Shown: positions 9,029 through 17,745, counted from the first letter of the stretch. The stretch is DNA of 64,000 nucleotides from Massilia sp. METH4 (GCF_037094685.1 NZ_CP146614.1:4836001-4900000); one strand, 5' to 3'. Numbers and translations: made by a program. The notes: a model not told the origin generated them from the sequence alone.

Positions 9029-9430
9029 ATGAAAGCGCTGCTCCGTACCTTGCTGCTGTGGTTCCTGCTGGCCGCCGTGCCGTTCGGCGGCTTTGCCTCG
9101 GCCACGATGCTGCTGTGCGGGCCGCAGGCGGCCGGGCGCGCGGCGGCGGAGCACGCGATGGGGGCGGACGCCCACCATGACCACGCGGCCATGCTCGCCG
9201 CCCAGCAGGGCGATGACGGCGAGCATCACGCCTCGGGCGCTTCCCACGATAACCATACCAAGTGCGCCAGCCCGGGCGCCTGCTGCATCGGCGCGCCGCT
9301 GGCGCCCGCGCCGCCGGCCGCCCCGCCATCGCAGGACGGCCGCTGCGCCACTGTTCCCTTCGTGACGCCGCCCCCCGCGGCCGTCGACCTGGCCGGCCTG
9401 GAGCGGCCACCGAAATCCCCGTTCGCCTGA
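9029..9430 (+). CDS. Secreted Cys/His-rich small protein (CopL / DUF2946-like)
   Basis: 133 residues with an N-terminal hydrophobic signal (about residues 5-25), a His/Asp-rich middle (HHDHAAM, EHHASGASHDNH) and a Cys cluster KCASPGACC. This is the layout of small exported proteins found in front of copper resistance genes in proteobacteria (CopL or DUF2946 families). Metal binding by the His and Cys clusters is likely but inferred. It heads the plus-strand run of His-rich protein, TolC-like lipoprotein and multicopper oxidase. The start has only a weak ribosome site. Confidence 0.78.
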   Translation: MKALLRTLLLWFLLAAVPFGGFASATMLLCGPQAAGRAAAEHAMGADAHHDHAAMLAAQQGDDGEHHASGASHDNHTKCASPGACCIGAPLAPAPPAAPPSQDGRCATVPFVTPPPAAVDLAGLERPPKSPFA

Positions 9431-9496
9431 ACCATCGGTCCGGCATACGCCGGCTTGGCCCGCATTGCCGCGGGTTGTTCACGAACGAGGTCCATC

Positions 9497-9973
9497 ATGA
9501 AACGAATCACCATGGCAGCCGGCCTGTGGCTGGCTGCCTCCTGCGCGCTCGCCCAGCCCGGCGCCGCCGATCCGGCACGCGCCGACGCGCCCGTGCCCGC
9601 CACCCGGTATGTGTCGCCGCTGGCGCAATTCCGCCAGGCCCAGCCGATGACCCAGGCCCCTTCGGCAGGCTGGAGCACGGCCAATGCCGCCGTGGCCGGG
9701 CAGGGCCACATGAGCCACGCCGCCCATGGGGAGCATGGCGCCCGCCATGAGCACGGGAACCATGGCGCCCGCCAGGGACACGAGAATCATGGCGCCCGCC
9801 AGGAGCACGGGAACCATGGCGCCCACCAGGGACAAGAGAATCATGGCGCCCGCCAGGAGCACGGGAACAAGGGTGCTGGCCAGGGGCACGAAGATCACAG
9901 CATGCACCAGGGCCACGCGGGCCACGGAAAGCGCGTCAATACGGCACCCAGGGAGGAAAAGCATGAACATTGA
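9497..9973 (+). CDS. Exported His-rich protein with 9-residue tandem repeats
   Basis: 158-residue exported protein. The ATG at 9497 follows GAGG and opens a signal peptide ending CALAQ. After a short region (about residues 20-70) the C-terminal half is a tandem array of a 9-residue unit of the form NHGARQ(G/E)H(E/G), rich in His, Gly and Gln, ending in HSMHQGHAGHGK. The unit is mirrored in DNA as a 27-bp repeat (9728-9890). The architecture suggests a periplasmic metal buffer, probably for copper given its neighbours. It overlaps the next gene by 11 bp, indicating translational coupling. Confidence 0.85.
   Translation: MKRITMAAGLWLAASCALAQPGAADPARADAPVPATRYVSPLAQFRQAQPMTQAPSAGWSTANAAVAGQGHMSHAAHGEHGARHEHGNHGARQGHENHGARQEHGNHGAHQGQENHGARQEHGNKGAGQGHEDHSMHQGHAGHGKRVNTAPREEKHEH
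9728..9890 (+). repeat. 27-bp tandem repeats inside His-rich gene
   Basis: About six units of a 27-bp sequence whose core is CATGGCGCCCGCCA, alternating two versions (ending in GGGACACGAGAAT or GGAGCACGGGAAC) so that a 54-bp higher-order period is visible. Units are nearly identical, suggesting recent expansion by slippage or unequal exchange. The repeat number may vary between strains. Confidence 0.85.
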
Positions 9974-11357
9974 CAAGCCGCTGCGGCTGGCGTCGGGCGC
10001 CGTGCTGGCGCTCGCGGTGTCGGGCTGCGCCACCTTTTCCGCCGACGGCGGCATGGGCGCCGTCGACCAGGCCACGCAGGCGAAGGCGGGCGCCGCAACG
10101 AAGCTGCTGCGCACGGACGATGACCGGCAAGCGCTGGCCGGGCAACTGCGGGCCATGCTGGCGCAGCCACTGTCCGCCGACGATGCAGTGCGCATTGCGC
10201 TGCTGAACAACCGCGGCCTGCAAGCCACGTACTGGGAGCTGGGCATCGCCGAGGCGGACCTGGTGCAAGCGGGCCGCCTGCAGAACCCCGCCTTCGGCTA
10301 CCAGCACAAGCGGGGCGGCGGCGAGACGTCGATCGAACGGTCGCTTACGTTCAACCTCGTCAGCCTGGTCACCGCGCCGCTGGCCTCGCGTATCGAAGGC
10401 CGCATGTTCGAGGGGGCGAAGCTGCGCGTTACGGCCGAAGCCCTGCGCGTGGCGGCCGACACCCGCCGTGCCCACGTCGAGGCGGTGGCCGCCGCCCAGG
10501 CCCTGGACTATGCCCGGCAGGTGGCCGGCGCCGCCGATGCCAGCGCCGAACTGGCCGAGCGCATGCGCAGGGCCGGCAACTGGAGCGCCTACGACCAGGC
10601 CCGCGAACAGGCGTTCCATGCCGAGGCGATGGCCGACGTGGCGCGCGCTGCGAAAGCCGCCACGGCGGCGCGCGAGCGGCTCACGCGGCTGCTCGGCCTG
10701 TGGGGCGAGGATGCCGGATACCGCCTGCCGGAACGGTTGCCCGACCTGCCCGCCGCGCCGCGCGAGCTGCCCGAGGTGGAACGGGCCGCGCTGCGCGAGC
10801 GGCTCGACGTGCAAGCGGCCACGAAGGAAACGGAGCACACCGCGTCCTCGTTCGGCCTGACGCGTGCGACCCGCTTCATCAACGTGCTGGAACTGGGCGC
10901 CGTCCGCGAACGCGACGGCGGGGAGCCGGCCAGCAAGGGCTACGAGATCACGCTGGAAGTCCCGCTGTTCGACTGGGGCGGGGCGCGCACGCGCCGTGCC
11001 GAGGCGGTCTACATGCAGGCCGTGAACCGCCTGGCGGAAACGGCCGTCAACGCGCGCAGCGAGGCCCGTGAAGCCTATCTGGCCTACCGCACGTCGTACG
11101 ACCTGGCGAAGCATTACCGCGACGTGGTCATCCCGCTGAAGAAGCAGGTGTCCGACGAAACGCTGCTGCGCTACAACGGCATGCTGGTCAGCACCTTCGA
11201 ACTGCTGGCCGACGCCCGCGAGCAGCGTGTGGCCGTGGCCGCCGCGATCGACGCGCTGAAGGACTACTGGCTGGCGGACGCCGACCTGGAAACCGCCCTG
11301 GGCGGCCGGCTGCCCGCGAGCGCACAAGCACATGGAGCACATCATGACATCAAGTAA
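9963..11357 (+). CDS. TolC-family outer-membrane efflux lipoprotein (CusC-like)
   Basis: 464-residue outer-membrane factor. The signal ends in a lipobox (VSGC, Cys near residue 21), as in CusC/OprM-type lipoproteins. The rest is Ala/Arg/Glu-rich, with the two long coiled helical repeats typical of the family (about 70-260 and 280-450) and the fold-defining EVPLFDWGGARTRRAEA turn. Such proteins form the exit duct of tripartite metal or drug pumps. Here no pump (RND) or adaptor gene accompanies it, so it may work with a pump encoded elsewhere. It starts inside the preceding gene (11-bp overlap) and overlaps the following oxidase gene by 14 bp. Confidence 0.9.
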   Translation: MNIDKPLRLASGAVLALAVSGCATFSADGGMGAVDQATQAKAGAATKLLRTDDDRQALAGQLRAMLAQPLSADDAVRIALLNNRGLQATYWELGIAEADLVQAGRLQNPAFGYQHKRGGGETSIERSLTFNLVSLVTAPLASRIEGRMFEGAKLRVTAEALRVAADTRRAHVEAVAAAQALDYARQVAGAADASAELAERMRRAGNWSAYDQAREQAFHAEAMADVARAAKAATAARERLTRLLGLWGEDAGYRLPERLPDLPAAPRELPEVERAALRERLDVQAATKETEHTASSFGLTRATRFINVLELGAVRERDGGEPASKGYEITLEVPLFDWGGARTRRAEAVYMQAVNRLAETAVNARSEAREAYLAYRTSYDLAKHYRDVVIPLKKQVSDETLLRYNGMLVSTFELLADAREQRVAVAAAIDALKDYWLADADLETALGGRLPASAQAHGAHHDIK

Positions 11358-12729
11358 TTCCCGCCGGAGTTTCCTCGCCGGCGCCACTACCCTGCTGGGC
11401 GCGGGCGTGGTCAGCCGCGCCGGCGCCGCCACGCTGCCGGAAGCCCCGGTCGGCCCGTCGGCCGCCACCGCCGCGCCGCTGGTGCCGCCGAACGGCCGGC
11501 CGTACAACCCCGTCGTCACGCTCAATGGCTGGAGCCTGCCGTGGCGCATGAAGAATGGCGTGAAGGAATTCCACCTCGTGGCCGAACCGGTGGTGCGCGA
11601 GGTGGCGCCCGGCATGCTGGCCAACCTGTGGGGCTACAACGGGCAAAGCCCCGGCCCCACGATCGAGGTGGTGGAGGGCGACCGCGTGCGCATCTTCGTT
11701 ACCAACAAGCTGCCGGAACACACGAGCATCCACTGGCACGGCCAGATCCTGCCGAACGGCATGGATGGCGTATCCGGCGTGACGCAACCGTCGATCCAGC
11801 CGGGCAAGACCTTCGTGTACGAGTTCGTCGCCAGACATGCCGGTACCTTCATGTACCACCCCCATGCGGACGAGATGGTGCAGATGGCGATGGGCATGAT
11901 GGGCTTCTGGGTCACGCACCCGAAGGATATCCGCCAGCATGCCGTGGACCGCGACTTCGTGTTCCTGCTGGGGGCCTACGACATCGAGCCGGGCAGCTAC
12001 ACGCCCAAGGTCAACACAATGCTGGACTTTAACCTGTGGACCTTCAACAGCCGCGTCTTCCCGGCGATTGACCCGATGGTGGTGCGCCAGGGCGACCGCG
12101 TGCGCATCCGCGCCGGCAACCTCACCATGACGAACCACCCGATCCACCTGCACGGCCACACGTTCGAGGTGGCGGGCACGGACGGCGGCTGGGTGCGTCC
12201 CTCGGCGCGCTGGCCGGAAGTGACGACCGACATCGGCGTGGGCCAGATGCGCGCCATCGAATTCGTGGCCGACAACCCCGGCGACTGGGCCTTCCACTGC
12301 CACAAGTCGCACCACACGATGAACGCGATGGGGCACGACGTGCCCACGCTGATCGGCGTGGATCACCGCGGCGTGGCCGAGAAGATCAACAAGCTGGTGC
12401 CGGGCTATATGGTGATGGGCGAAAAGGGCGGCGCGATGGGCGGCATGCAGATGCAGCTGCCCGAGAATACGCTGCCCATGATGACCGGCACCGGCCAGTA
12501 CGGCGAGATCGAGATGGGCGGCATGTTCACGCTCGTGAAGGTGCGCGAAGGACTGGCGCGCGGCGACTACCGCGACCCGGGGCATTACAGGCATCCGAAG
12601 GGCACCGTCGCCTACGAGTGGAAGGGCGAGCTGCCCCCCGCGCCGCAGGCGCCGGGCATGCAGCAGCTGGCACCGGCGCAGGGCAAACCGCTGGAGTTGA
12701 AGCGTGGGGGAGGGCATGAGCATCATTGA
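11344..12729 (+). CDS. Tat-exported multicopper oxidase
   Basis: 461-residue periplasmic multicopper oxidase. A twin-arginine signal (SRRSFLAGA) precedes the copper-binding motifs in order: HWHG (about residue 130), HPHAD (about 174), HPIHLHGH (about 266) and HCHKSHHTMNAM (about 319). These supply the type 1, 2 and 3 copper ligands with normal spacing, including the axial Met. The Met/Gly-rich segment near the C-terminus (GGAMGGMQMQ) and terminal GGGHEHH are typical of copper-handling oxidases (CopA/CueO-like), which oxidise Cu(I) or phenols with reduction of oxygen. A start four codons earlier (11332) is possible. It completes the copper-type cassette. Confidence 0.92.
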   Translation: MTSSNSRRSFLAGATTLLGAGVVSRAGAATLPEAPVGPSAATAAPLVPPNGRPYNPVVTLNGWSLPWRMKNGVKEFHLVAEPVVREVAPGMLANLWGYNGQSPGPTIEVVEGDRVRIFVTNKLPEHTSIHWHGQILPNGMDGVSGVTQPSIQPGKTFVYEFVARHAGTFMYHPHADEMVQMAMGMMGFWVTHPKDIRQHAVDRDFVFLLGAYDIEPGSYTPKVNTMLDFNLWTFNSRVFPAIDPMVVRQGDRVRIRAGNLTMTNHPIHLHGHTFEVAGTDGGWVRPSARWPEVTTDIGVGQMRAIEFVADNPGDWAFHCHKSHHTMNAMGHDVPTLIGVDHRGVAEKINKLVPGYMVMGEKGGAMGGMQMQLPENTLPMMTGTGQYGEIEMGGMFTLVKVREGLARGDYRDPGHYRHPKGTVAYEWKGELPPAPQAPGMQQLAPAQGKPLELKRGGGHEHH

Positions 12730-12810
12730 GGTGCCGGGGGCGCATTTGGCGTAGCTTGCGGCCGACACCAACTCCCTCAGCTTGCGCCGGCTCCCGGCTG
12801 ACTGGCATCC

Positions 12811-12860
12811 GTGTCCGACATCATTTTCCGCAGGAAAATGGTGTCAGACACAGGTTTTCT
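12811..12860. repeat. GTGTC-type hairpin repeat (locus A)
   Basis: One copy of the dispersed intergenic element: a GTGTCCGACAT core, an arm ATTTTCC / GGAAAAT around a short loop, then GTGTCAGACA and a trailing GGTTTTC. It lies between the multicopper oxidase and the CLC gene. Confidence 0.85.
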
Positions 12861-12894
12861 TAAGCCAACAATGCTGCATGCTATATTCCCCCGC

Positions 12895-14118
12895 ATGTCG
12901 CTCCTACCCCTCCGCTACCTCTTCAAATGGTCGCTCCTCGCGACCCTGATCGCCCTCCTGGCCGGCACGGCCTCCGCCCTGTTCCTTCACTCGCTGGAAG
13001 CCGCCACGGCCTACCGTGAGCAGCACCCGGGCATCATCTGGCTCCTCCCGCTGGCCGGCTTCCTGGTCGGCTGGATCTACCTGCGTTGGGGCCGGGAGGT
13101 CGAGGCGGGCAACAACCTGCTGATCGACGAGATCCACGATCCGCGGAACGTGGTGCCCTTGCGGATGGCGCCGCTGGTGCTGGGCGGCACCGTGATCTCG
13201 CACCTGTTCGGCGCCTCGGTGGGCCGCGAAGGCACGGCGGTGCAGATGGGCGGCACGCTGGCCGACCAGATCACGCACATCCTGAAACTGCGGCCCGAGG
13301 ATCGCCGCATCGTGCTGATGGCCGGCATCAGCGCCGGCTTCGCCTCCGTGTTCGGCACGCCGCTGGCGGGCGCCATCTTCGGCCTCGAAGTGCTCGTGAT
13401 CGGCCGCATGCGGATGGAAGCGATCTTCCCCTGCGTGGCGGCGGCGATCCTGGCCGACCAGGTGGGCCTGGCCTGGGGCGTGCACCACACCCATTACGCC
13501 GTCGGCGCCGTGCCCGCGCTGACGGCATGGACGCTCGGCGCCATCCTGGCCGCCGGCGTCGTGTTCGGGCTGGCGGGCATGCTGTTCGCCCGCGCCACGC
13601 ACGCGCTGTCGGCATTCATGAAGGGCCGCGTGGCTTATCCGCCGTTGCGGCCGCTGATTGGCGGGACAGTGGTGGCCTGCGCCGTATGGGCCGTCGGCAC
13701 GCAGCGCTACGTCGGCCTGGGCATTCCCGTGATCGTGGAAGCGTTCGCCCACCCGCTGCCCATCTGGGATGCGCTGGGCAAGCTGGCGTTCACGGTGGCC
13801 TCGCTGGGCACCGGTTTCAAGGGCGGCGAGGTCACCCCGCTGTTTTATATCGGTGCCACGCTGGGCAACGCGCTGGCGCCGCTGCTGCACCTGCCGTTCG
13901 CGCTGCTGGCCGGCGTGGGGTTCGTGGCCGTGTTCGCCGGCGCGGCCAATACGCCGCTGGCCTCCACGGTGATGGCACTGGAACTGTTCGGCCCCGCGAT
14001 CGGGCCGTATGCCGCGCTGGCGTGCGTGGTGGCTTACCTGTGCTCGGGCCATGCCGGCATCTACAAGGCGCAGCGCGGCGCGAAGGCGGTGCTCAGCGCG
14101 GATCGACGAGTGGAGTAA
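12895..14118 (+). CDS. CLC-family anion channel/transporter, probable fluoride type
   Basis: 407-residue polytopic membrane protein with CLC helices: VGREGTAVQMGG (residues about 107-118, carrying the gating Glu), GISAGFASVFGTPLAGAIFGLE (about 145-165) and GTGFKGGEVTPLFYIG (about 303-318). The canonical chloride-selective GSGIP loop is absent; the equivalent position reads EAGNNLL, and GREGP is GREGT. To my knowledge these are traits of the CLC-F fluoride/proton antiporters, so fluoride export is the best guess. ATG 12871 is an alternative start. Its 3' end overlaps the convergent DUF72 gene by 26 bp. No fluoride riboswitch is recognisable upstream. Confidence 0.88.
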   Translation: MSLLPLRYLFKWSLLATLIALLAGTASALFLHSLEAATAYREQHPGIIWLLPLAGFLVGWIYLRWGREVEAGNNLLIDEIHDPRNVVPLRMAPLVLGGTVISHLFGASVGREGTAVQMGGTLADQITHILKLRPEDRRIVLMAGISAGFASVFGTPLAGAIFGLEVLVIGRMRMEAIFPCVAAAILADQVGLAWGVHHTHYAVGAVPALTAWTLGAILAAGVVFGLAGMLFARATHALSAFMKGRVAYPPLRPLIGGTVVACAVWAVGTQRYVGLGIPVIVEAFAHPLPIWDALGKLAFTVASLGTGFKGGEVTPLFYIGATLGNALAPLLHLPFALLAGVGFVAVFAGAANTPLASTVMALELFGPAIGPYAALACVVAYLCSGHAGIYKAQRGAKAVLSADRRVE

Positions 14119-15007
14119 GCCCCGCGTCCGCATCCAGCCGGGCGAGCAGGCGCCGCGCGTCGAACGGCGCGTGCACCTTGATGTCGTTGTCGAAGTAGCA
14201 GAAGATGTCGCGGCTCGCCCGCCTGGGCGGCGCCGCGGCGGAGATCAGCCGGGCGCCCTCGGGCTGGCCGCCCGTGCTCCACGCGCGGATCTTGCGAGCC
14301 CAGTCGTCCAGCGCCGCATCCGTGTAGCCGCCGGCGTACAGTTCCTTCTCGCCGTGCAGGCGCAGGTACATGAAGTCGGCCGTCACGTCTTCGTAGTCCG
14401 GCCATTTGCCCGCCGTGTCGGCAACCACCAGGGCCACCTTGTACTTGCGCAGCAGCTTGACGAAGGCGGGATCGTTGAAGCTCTCGTGCCGGATCTCCAG
14501 CGCATGCCGCAGCGGGCGCTTCCGGTCGATCTCCAGGTAAGCCCGGCCGTCCATGCGGGCCTCGTGGCGTTGCGCCATCTCCAGGGCGCCTTGCGTATCG
14601 TGCGGCAGGGCGGCGAGGAATGGCTCGATCACCTGCGCATCGAACTGGAAGTTGGGCGGCAGTTGCCACAGGAAGGGGCCGAGCTTGTCGCGCAGCGCCA
14701 GCACGCCCGAGGCGAACACATTGCACAGCGAAGGTACGGGATCGCGCAGCCGCCGCATGTGCGTGATGAAGCGGTTGCCCTTGTGGGAAAAGACAAAGCC
14801 CGGCGGCGTGGCGTCGTACCACTCCTGGTAGCTCTTCGGCCGCTGCAGCGAATAGAAGGAACCGTTGATCTCGATGGTGGGCAGGGCGCGCGAGGCGAAG
14901 TCCAGTTCGCGTGCCTGGGCCAGGTCGTGCGGATAGAAGACCTTGCGCCACGGTTCGTAGCGCCAGCCGGAAATGCCGATCCGCAGTTGTGCGCGCGCAG
15001 TTGCCAT
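14093..15007 (-). CDS. DUF72 (YecE-like) protein
   Basis: 304-residue cytosolic DUF72 protein. The N-terminus RIGISGWRYEPWR, followed by FASRALPTIEINGSFYSLQ, TPPGFVFSHKGNRFITH, ALEIRHESF and MYLRLHGEKELYAGGYTD, gives the conserved landmarks of this TIM-barrel family in order. The biochemical role of DUF72 is not established. The start at 15007 is chosen because the family motif begins within ten residues. Its final 26 bp overlap the CLC gene on the opposite strand. Confidence 0.92.
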   Translation of the reverse strand: MATARAQLRIGISGWRYEPWRKVFYPHDLAQARELDFASRALPTIEINGSFYSLQRPKSYQEWYDATPPGFVFSHKGNRFITHMRRLRDPVPSLCNVFASGVLALRDKLGPFLWQLPPNFQFDAQVIEPFLAALPHDTQGALEMAQRHEARMDGRAYLEIDRKRPLRHALEIRHESFNDPAFVKLLRKYKVALVVADTAGKWPDYEDVTADFMYLRLHGEKELYAGGYTDAALDDWARKIRAWSTGGQPEGARLISAAAPPRRASRDIFCYFDNDIKVHAPFDARRLLARLDADAGLTPLVDPR

Positions 15008-15065
15008 GCGCCGAGTATAGGCAAGCTCGGCAGCTAGCAGCGCACGGCTCGGCTCTGGCTGATGC

Positions 15066-16883
15066 TCAAGGGTTGGCGAACAGCTCCCGCACGTCGCCAT
15101 CCTGGACCGTCTGGCGGGCGCGCTGGCCCCAGGCGCGCAGCAGGTGTTCCACCCCCTGCGGGGGCAGGGCGGAACAGAAGTACCAGCCCTGCACGCAATA
15201 GGCGTGCTGGTGGCGCAACCAGTCCAGGTCGACCTGCCGCTCCAGCCCTTCGCACAGCAGTTCCGCGTCGCTCACCTCGGCCACGCCCTGGATCAGGCGG
15301 AACAGGCTGGCCGTCACGGCGCTGTCCGCCACCCCGTGCACGAAGCGGCGATCGACCTTCAGGCGGTCGAACGGCAGGCTGCCGATCGCGTCGAGGTTCG
15401 AGTAGCCGATGCCGAAGTCGTCGATGGCGATGCGCAGGCCCAGCTCGCGCAGCGCGGCCACCCGTTCGCCGAGCGCCTCCGGCGCTTCGAGGAGCTGGCT
15501 TTCCGTCACTTCCACTTCCAGCAGTGCACCCGGGAGCGCGTGTTCTTCCAGCAGGGCCGCGATGGCTTCCGGCAGGCCGGGGTGCAGCAGCGAGGAGCGG
15601 GAAAAATTGAGCGAGACGGGTACCTGGGGCAGGCCGGCGTCGGCCCAGCCGCGCATGTCGCGGCACACCTGCCGCATCACGTGCAGGTCGAGCGCATAGC
15701 TGTTGCCCGAACTCTCGGCCAGCGGCACGAAGGTGGCGGGTGGCACCGTGCCGCGCTCCGGGTGCTCCCAGCGCACCAGCGCCTCCAGCCCGATCAGCTT
15801 CTGCTTGGCGAAGTTCACCTGCGGCTGGTAGTGCATCGACAGCTCCCCGGCGTCCGGATGGCCTTCCAGCACGCCGGCCAGGTCGTGCAGGAAGCACGAA
15901 CGTTCGCGCATTTCGCTGCCGTACTCGCGCGTGACGGAAAAGCTGTCGACGTCGCCGATGCTGGCCGCCGCCGTCTCCGCCATGTCCAGCAGCGCCGCCG
16001 CGGCCATGTGGGAGGGCAGCTTTTCGCGCACGAAGCCGATGCGCGCGCGCAGCACCTGGGTGCGCTCGCCCGGCAGCATGACGGGCACGTCGATCGTGCG
16101 GCACAGGGCCTGCAGGCGGTCGGTGCTCGTCGGGCCGAGCAGGGCGAAGCAGAAGCGGTCGCCGCCCAGGTGGCCCACCAGGTTGTCCGGGCCGGCCCAG
16201 CCGATCACGCGGCCGGCGATCTCGGCCAGCGTGGCATTGCCGGCGGCGCGGCCGTACACCTCATTGATCTGGTGGAAGCCGGACAGGTCGATGTAGCCGA
16301 CCGTCATTTCCTGCGCCTCGGCGCCGATCTTGGCCTGCTGCAGGTGCTGCACGAAGGCGCCGCGGTTGCACATGCCGGTGATCGCATCGCTGTAGCGCAG
16401 TTCCAGCGTATCGGTGACGAGGCGCCCCAGCCCGTGCAGCATGGTGCGCTGCGCGTCGTCGAGCCGGCCCGGCGCCAGCCACATCACCCACAGGGTGCCG
16501 AGCAGGTAGCCGCGGTTGCCGTACAGCGTGACGGCCGCGTAATGCCGGTAATGGGGTTCCCGCCGTACCAGGGGCTTGGCGGCCGACCAGTCCTCGGCGA
16601 GGCCATCCTCGATCTCGAAGAAGTCGTGCTCGGAGGCGACCGCTTCGCCGCAGAACGATTCGCAGCGGTCCACTTCGCGCACCGTGATGCCCACCGTGAC
16701 GGGCAGCCAGATGTGCGAGCGGTAGACCAGGCTGACGCCGCCAATGTCGGCGCCCATCGTGCGCACGGCCAGCTCCACGATGAAGCGCAGTTGCGGATCG
16801 GGCTTGTCCAGCGCCAGCTCGTAGCGCGACAGCTCCTGCACGCGCCGCTGTTCCGAGTCGTCCTGTTCGATCCGCGTTTCCAT
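15066..16883 (-). CDS. GAF - degenerate GGDEF - EAL cyclic-di-GMP phosphodiesterase
   Basis: 605-residue soluble signalling protein. The start at 16883 follows a strong GGAGGAA site. Residues about 20-180 form a GAF sensor, about 185-330 a GGDEF domain and about 340-600 an EAL domain. The GGDEF signature reads GGDRF and the substrate-binding LTGLxNR region reads ITGMCNRG, so cyclase activity is probably lost. The EAL domain keeps LEALVRW (about 366), VSLNFS, and DDFGIGYS followed by KVDRRF, so it should hydrolyse c-di-GMP, with the dead GGDEF acting as a GTP sensor (inference by analogy with other composite proteins). No membrane segment. Divergent from the TMEM175 gene. Confidence 0.92.
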   Translation of the reverse strand: METRIEQDDSEQRRVQELSRYELALDKPDPQLRFIVELAVRTMGADIGGVSLVYRSHIWLPVTVGITVREVDRCESFCGEAVASEHDFFEIEDGLAEDWSAAKPLVRREPHYRHYAAVTLYGNRGYLLGTLWVMWLAPGRLDDAQRTMLHGLGRLVTDTLELRYSDAITGMCNRGAFVQHLQQAKIGAEAQEMTVGYIDLSGFHQINEVYGRAAGNATLAEIAGRVIGWAGPDNLVGHLGGDRFCFALLGPTSTDRLQALCRTIDVPVMLPGERTQVLRARIGFVREKLPSHMAAAALLDMAETAAASIGDVDSFSVTREYGSEMRERSCFLHDLAGVLEGHPDAGELSMHYQPQVNFAKQKLIGLEALVRWEHPERGTVPPATFVPLAESSGNSYALDLHVMRQVCRDMRGWADAGLPQVPVSLNFSRSSLLHPGLPEAIAALLEEHALPGALLEVEVTESQLLEAPEALGERVAALRELGLRIAIDDFGIGYSNLDAIGSLPFDRLKVDRRFVHGVADSAVTASLFRLIQGVAEVSDAELLCEGLERQVDLDWLRHQHAYCVQGWYFCSALPPQGVEHLLRAWGQRARQTVQDGDVRELFANP

Positions 16884-17043
16884 GTGCCGTGGTTCCTCCG
16901 ATCCGTTCACGCCCAAGCTTACGGACGTTTTGTCATGGACGCAACCGTTGTCGTGCTGGCCCGCCGCGCCGCTCTGCCATCCGGGCGATGCGGCGGAGCG
17001 GCGGCACCCACTAAGATGGCCGTCCCTTTTATCTGGAGGAAGC

Positions 17044-17676
17044 ATGCACGAAGGAAGCAAACAAGACAGCCCGGAAATTCACACAACGGCGCCGATGGGA
17101 AAGTCGCGGCTGGAAGCGTTCAGCGACGGCGTCATCGCGATCATCATCACGATCATGGTGCTGGAACTGAAGGTGCCGCACGAAGCCACGCTCGATGCGC
17201 TGCTGCCGCTGTGGCCCCTGTTCTTCAGCTATGTGCTCAGTTTCGTCTATGTGGGCATCTACTGGAACAACCACCATCACCTGCTGCAGCTGGCGCGCCG
17301 CGTCGACGGCCGTGCGCTGTGGGCCAACCTGCACCTGCTGTTCTGGCTGTCGCTGATCCCGTTCATGACGAACTGGCTGGGCGAGCAGCGCATGGCCGCC
17401 TGGCCGATGGCGCTTTACGGGCTGGTCCTGCTGATGAGCGCCATCGCCTACGACCTGCTGGTGCGCAGCCTGGTGCGGCTGCACGGCCCGCAATCGGCGC
17501 TGACACGGGCCATCGGGCGCGATACCAAGGGATGGCTGTCGATCGTGCTGTATGCGGTGGGGGTGCCGCTGTCGCTGTGGCAGCCGGTGGTGGGGGCCGC
17601 CTTTTATGTGGGGCTGGCGCTGGTGTGGGTGCGGCCGGACCCGCGGGTGGAGCGGAGTGTGGAGGGACGGGAATAG
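17044..17676 (+). CDS. TMEM175-family (DUF1211) potassium channel-like protein
   Basis: 210-residue membrane protein with a GGAGGA site just before its ATG. The first helix begins RLEAFSDGVIAIIITIMVLEL, containing the FSDG signature that lines the pore of TMEM175 channels, and about six hydrophobic helices follow, as in bacterial members of about 200 residues. Bacterial TMEM175 proteins conduct potassium with low selectivity. The internal KTSGRDTKGWLS-like loop region and short charged tail are unremarkable. Single gene. Confidence 0.9.
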   Translation: MHEGSKQDSPEIHTTAPMGKSRLEAFSDGVIAIIITIMVLELKVPHEATLDALLPLWPLFFSYVLSFVYVGIYWNNHHHLLQLARRVDGRALWANLHLLFWLSLIPFMTNWLGEQRMAAWPMALYGLVLLMSAIAYDLLVRSLVRLHGPQSALTRAIGRDTKGWLSIVLYAVGVPLSLWQPVVGAAFYVGLALVWVRPDPRVERSVEGRE

Positions 17677-17686
17677 CCCGAGGTAT

Positions 17687-17745
17687 CGGTGTCGGACATT
17701 TTTTCCGGGTGCTTCATCCGGAAAATGTGTGCGACACCGGTTTTC
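17687..17745. repeat. GTGTC-type hairpin repeat (locus B, left copy)
   Basis: Copy of the dispersed element: GGTGTCGGACATTTTTTCCGG, loop, CCGGAAAATGTGTGCGACACCGGTTTTC. It is the left member of an inverted pair; its partner is split by the insertion sequence (GAAAAC at 17776-17781 and CGGTGTCGCACACC from 19191). Confidence 0.85.

Noticed and set aside
12730..12894. Possible fluoride riboswitch before the CLC gene
   Set aside because: The interval holds only a hairpin repeat; no fluoride-riboswitch pseudoknot pattern is visible.
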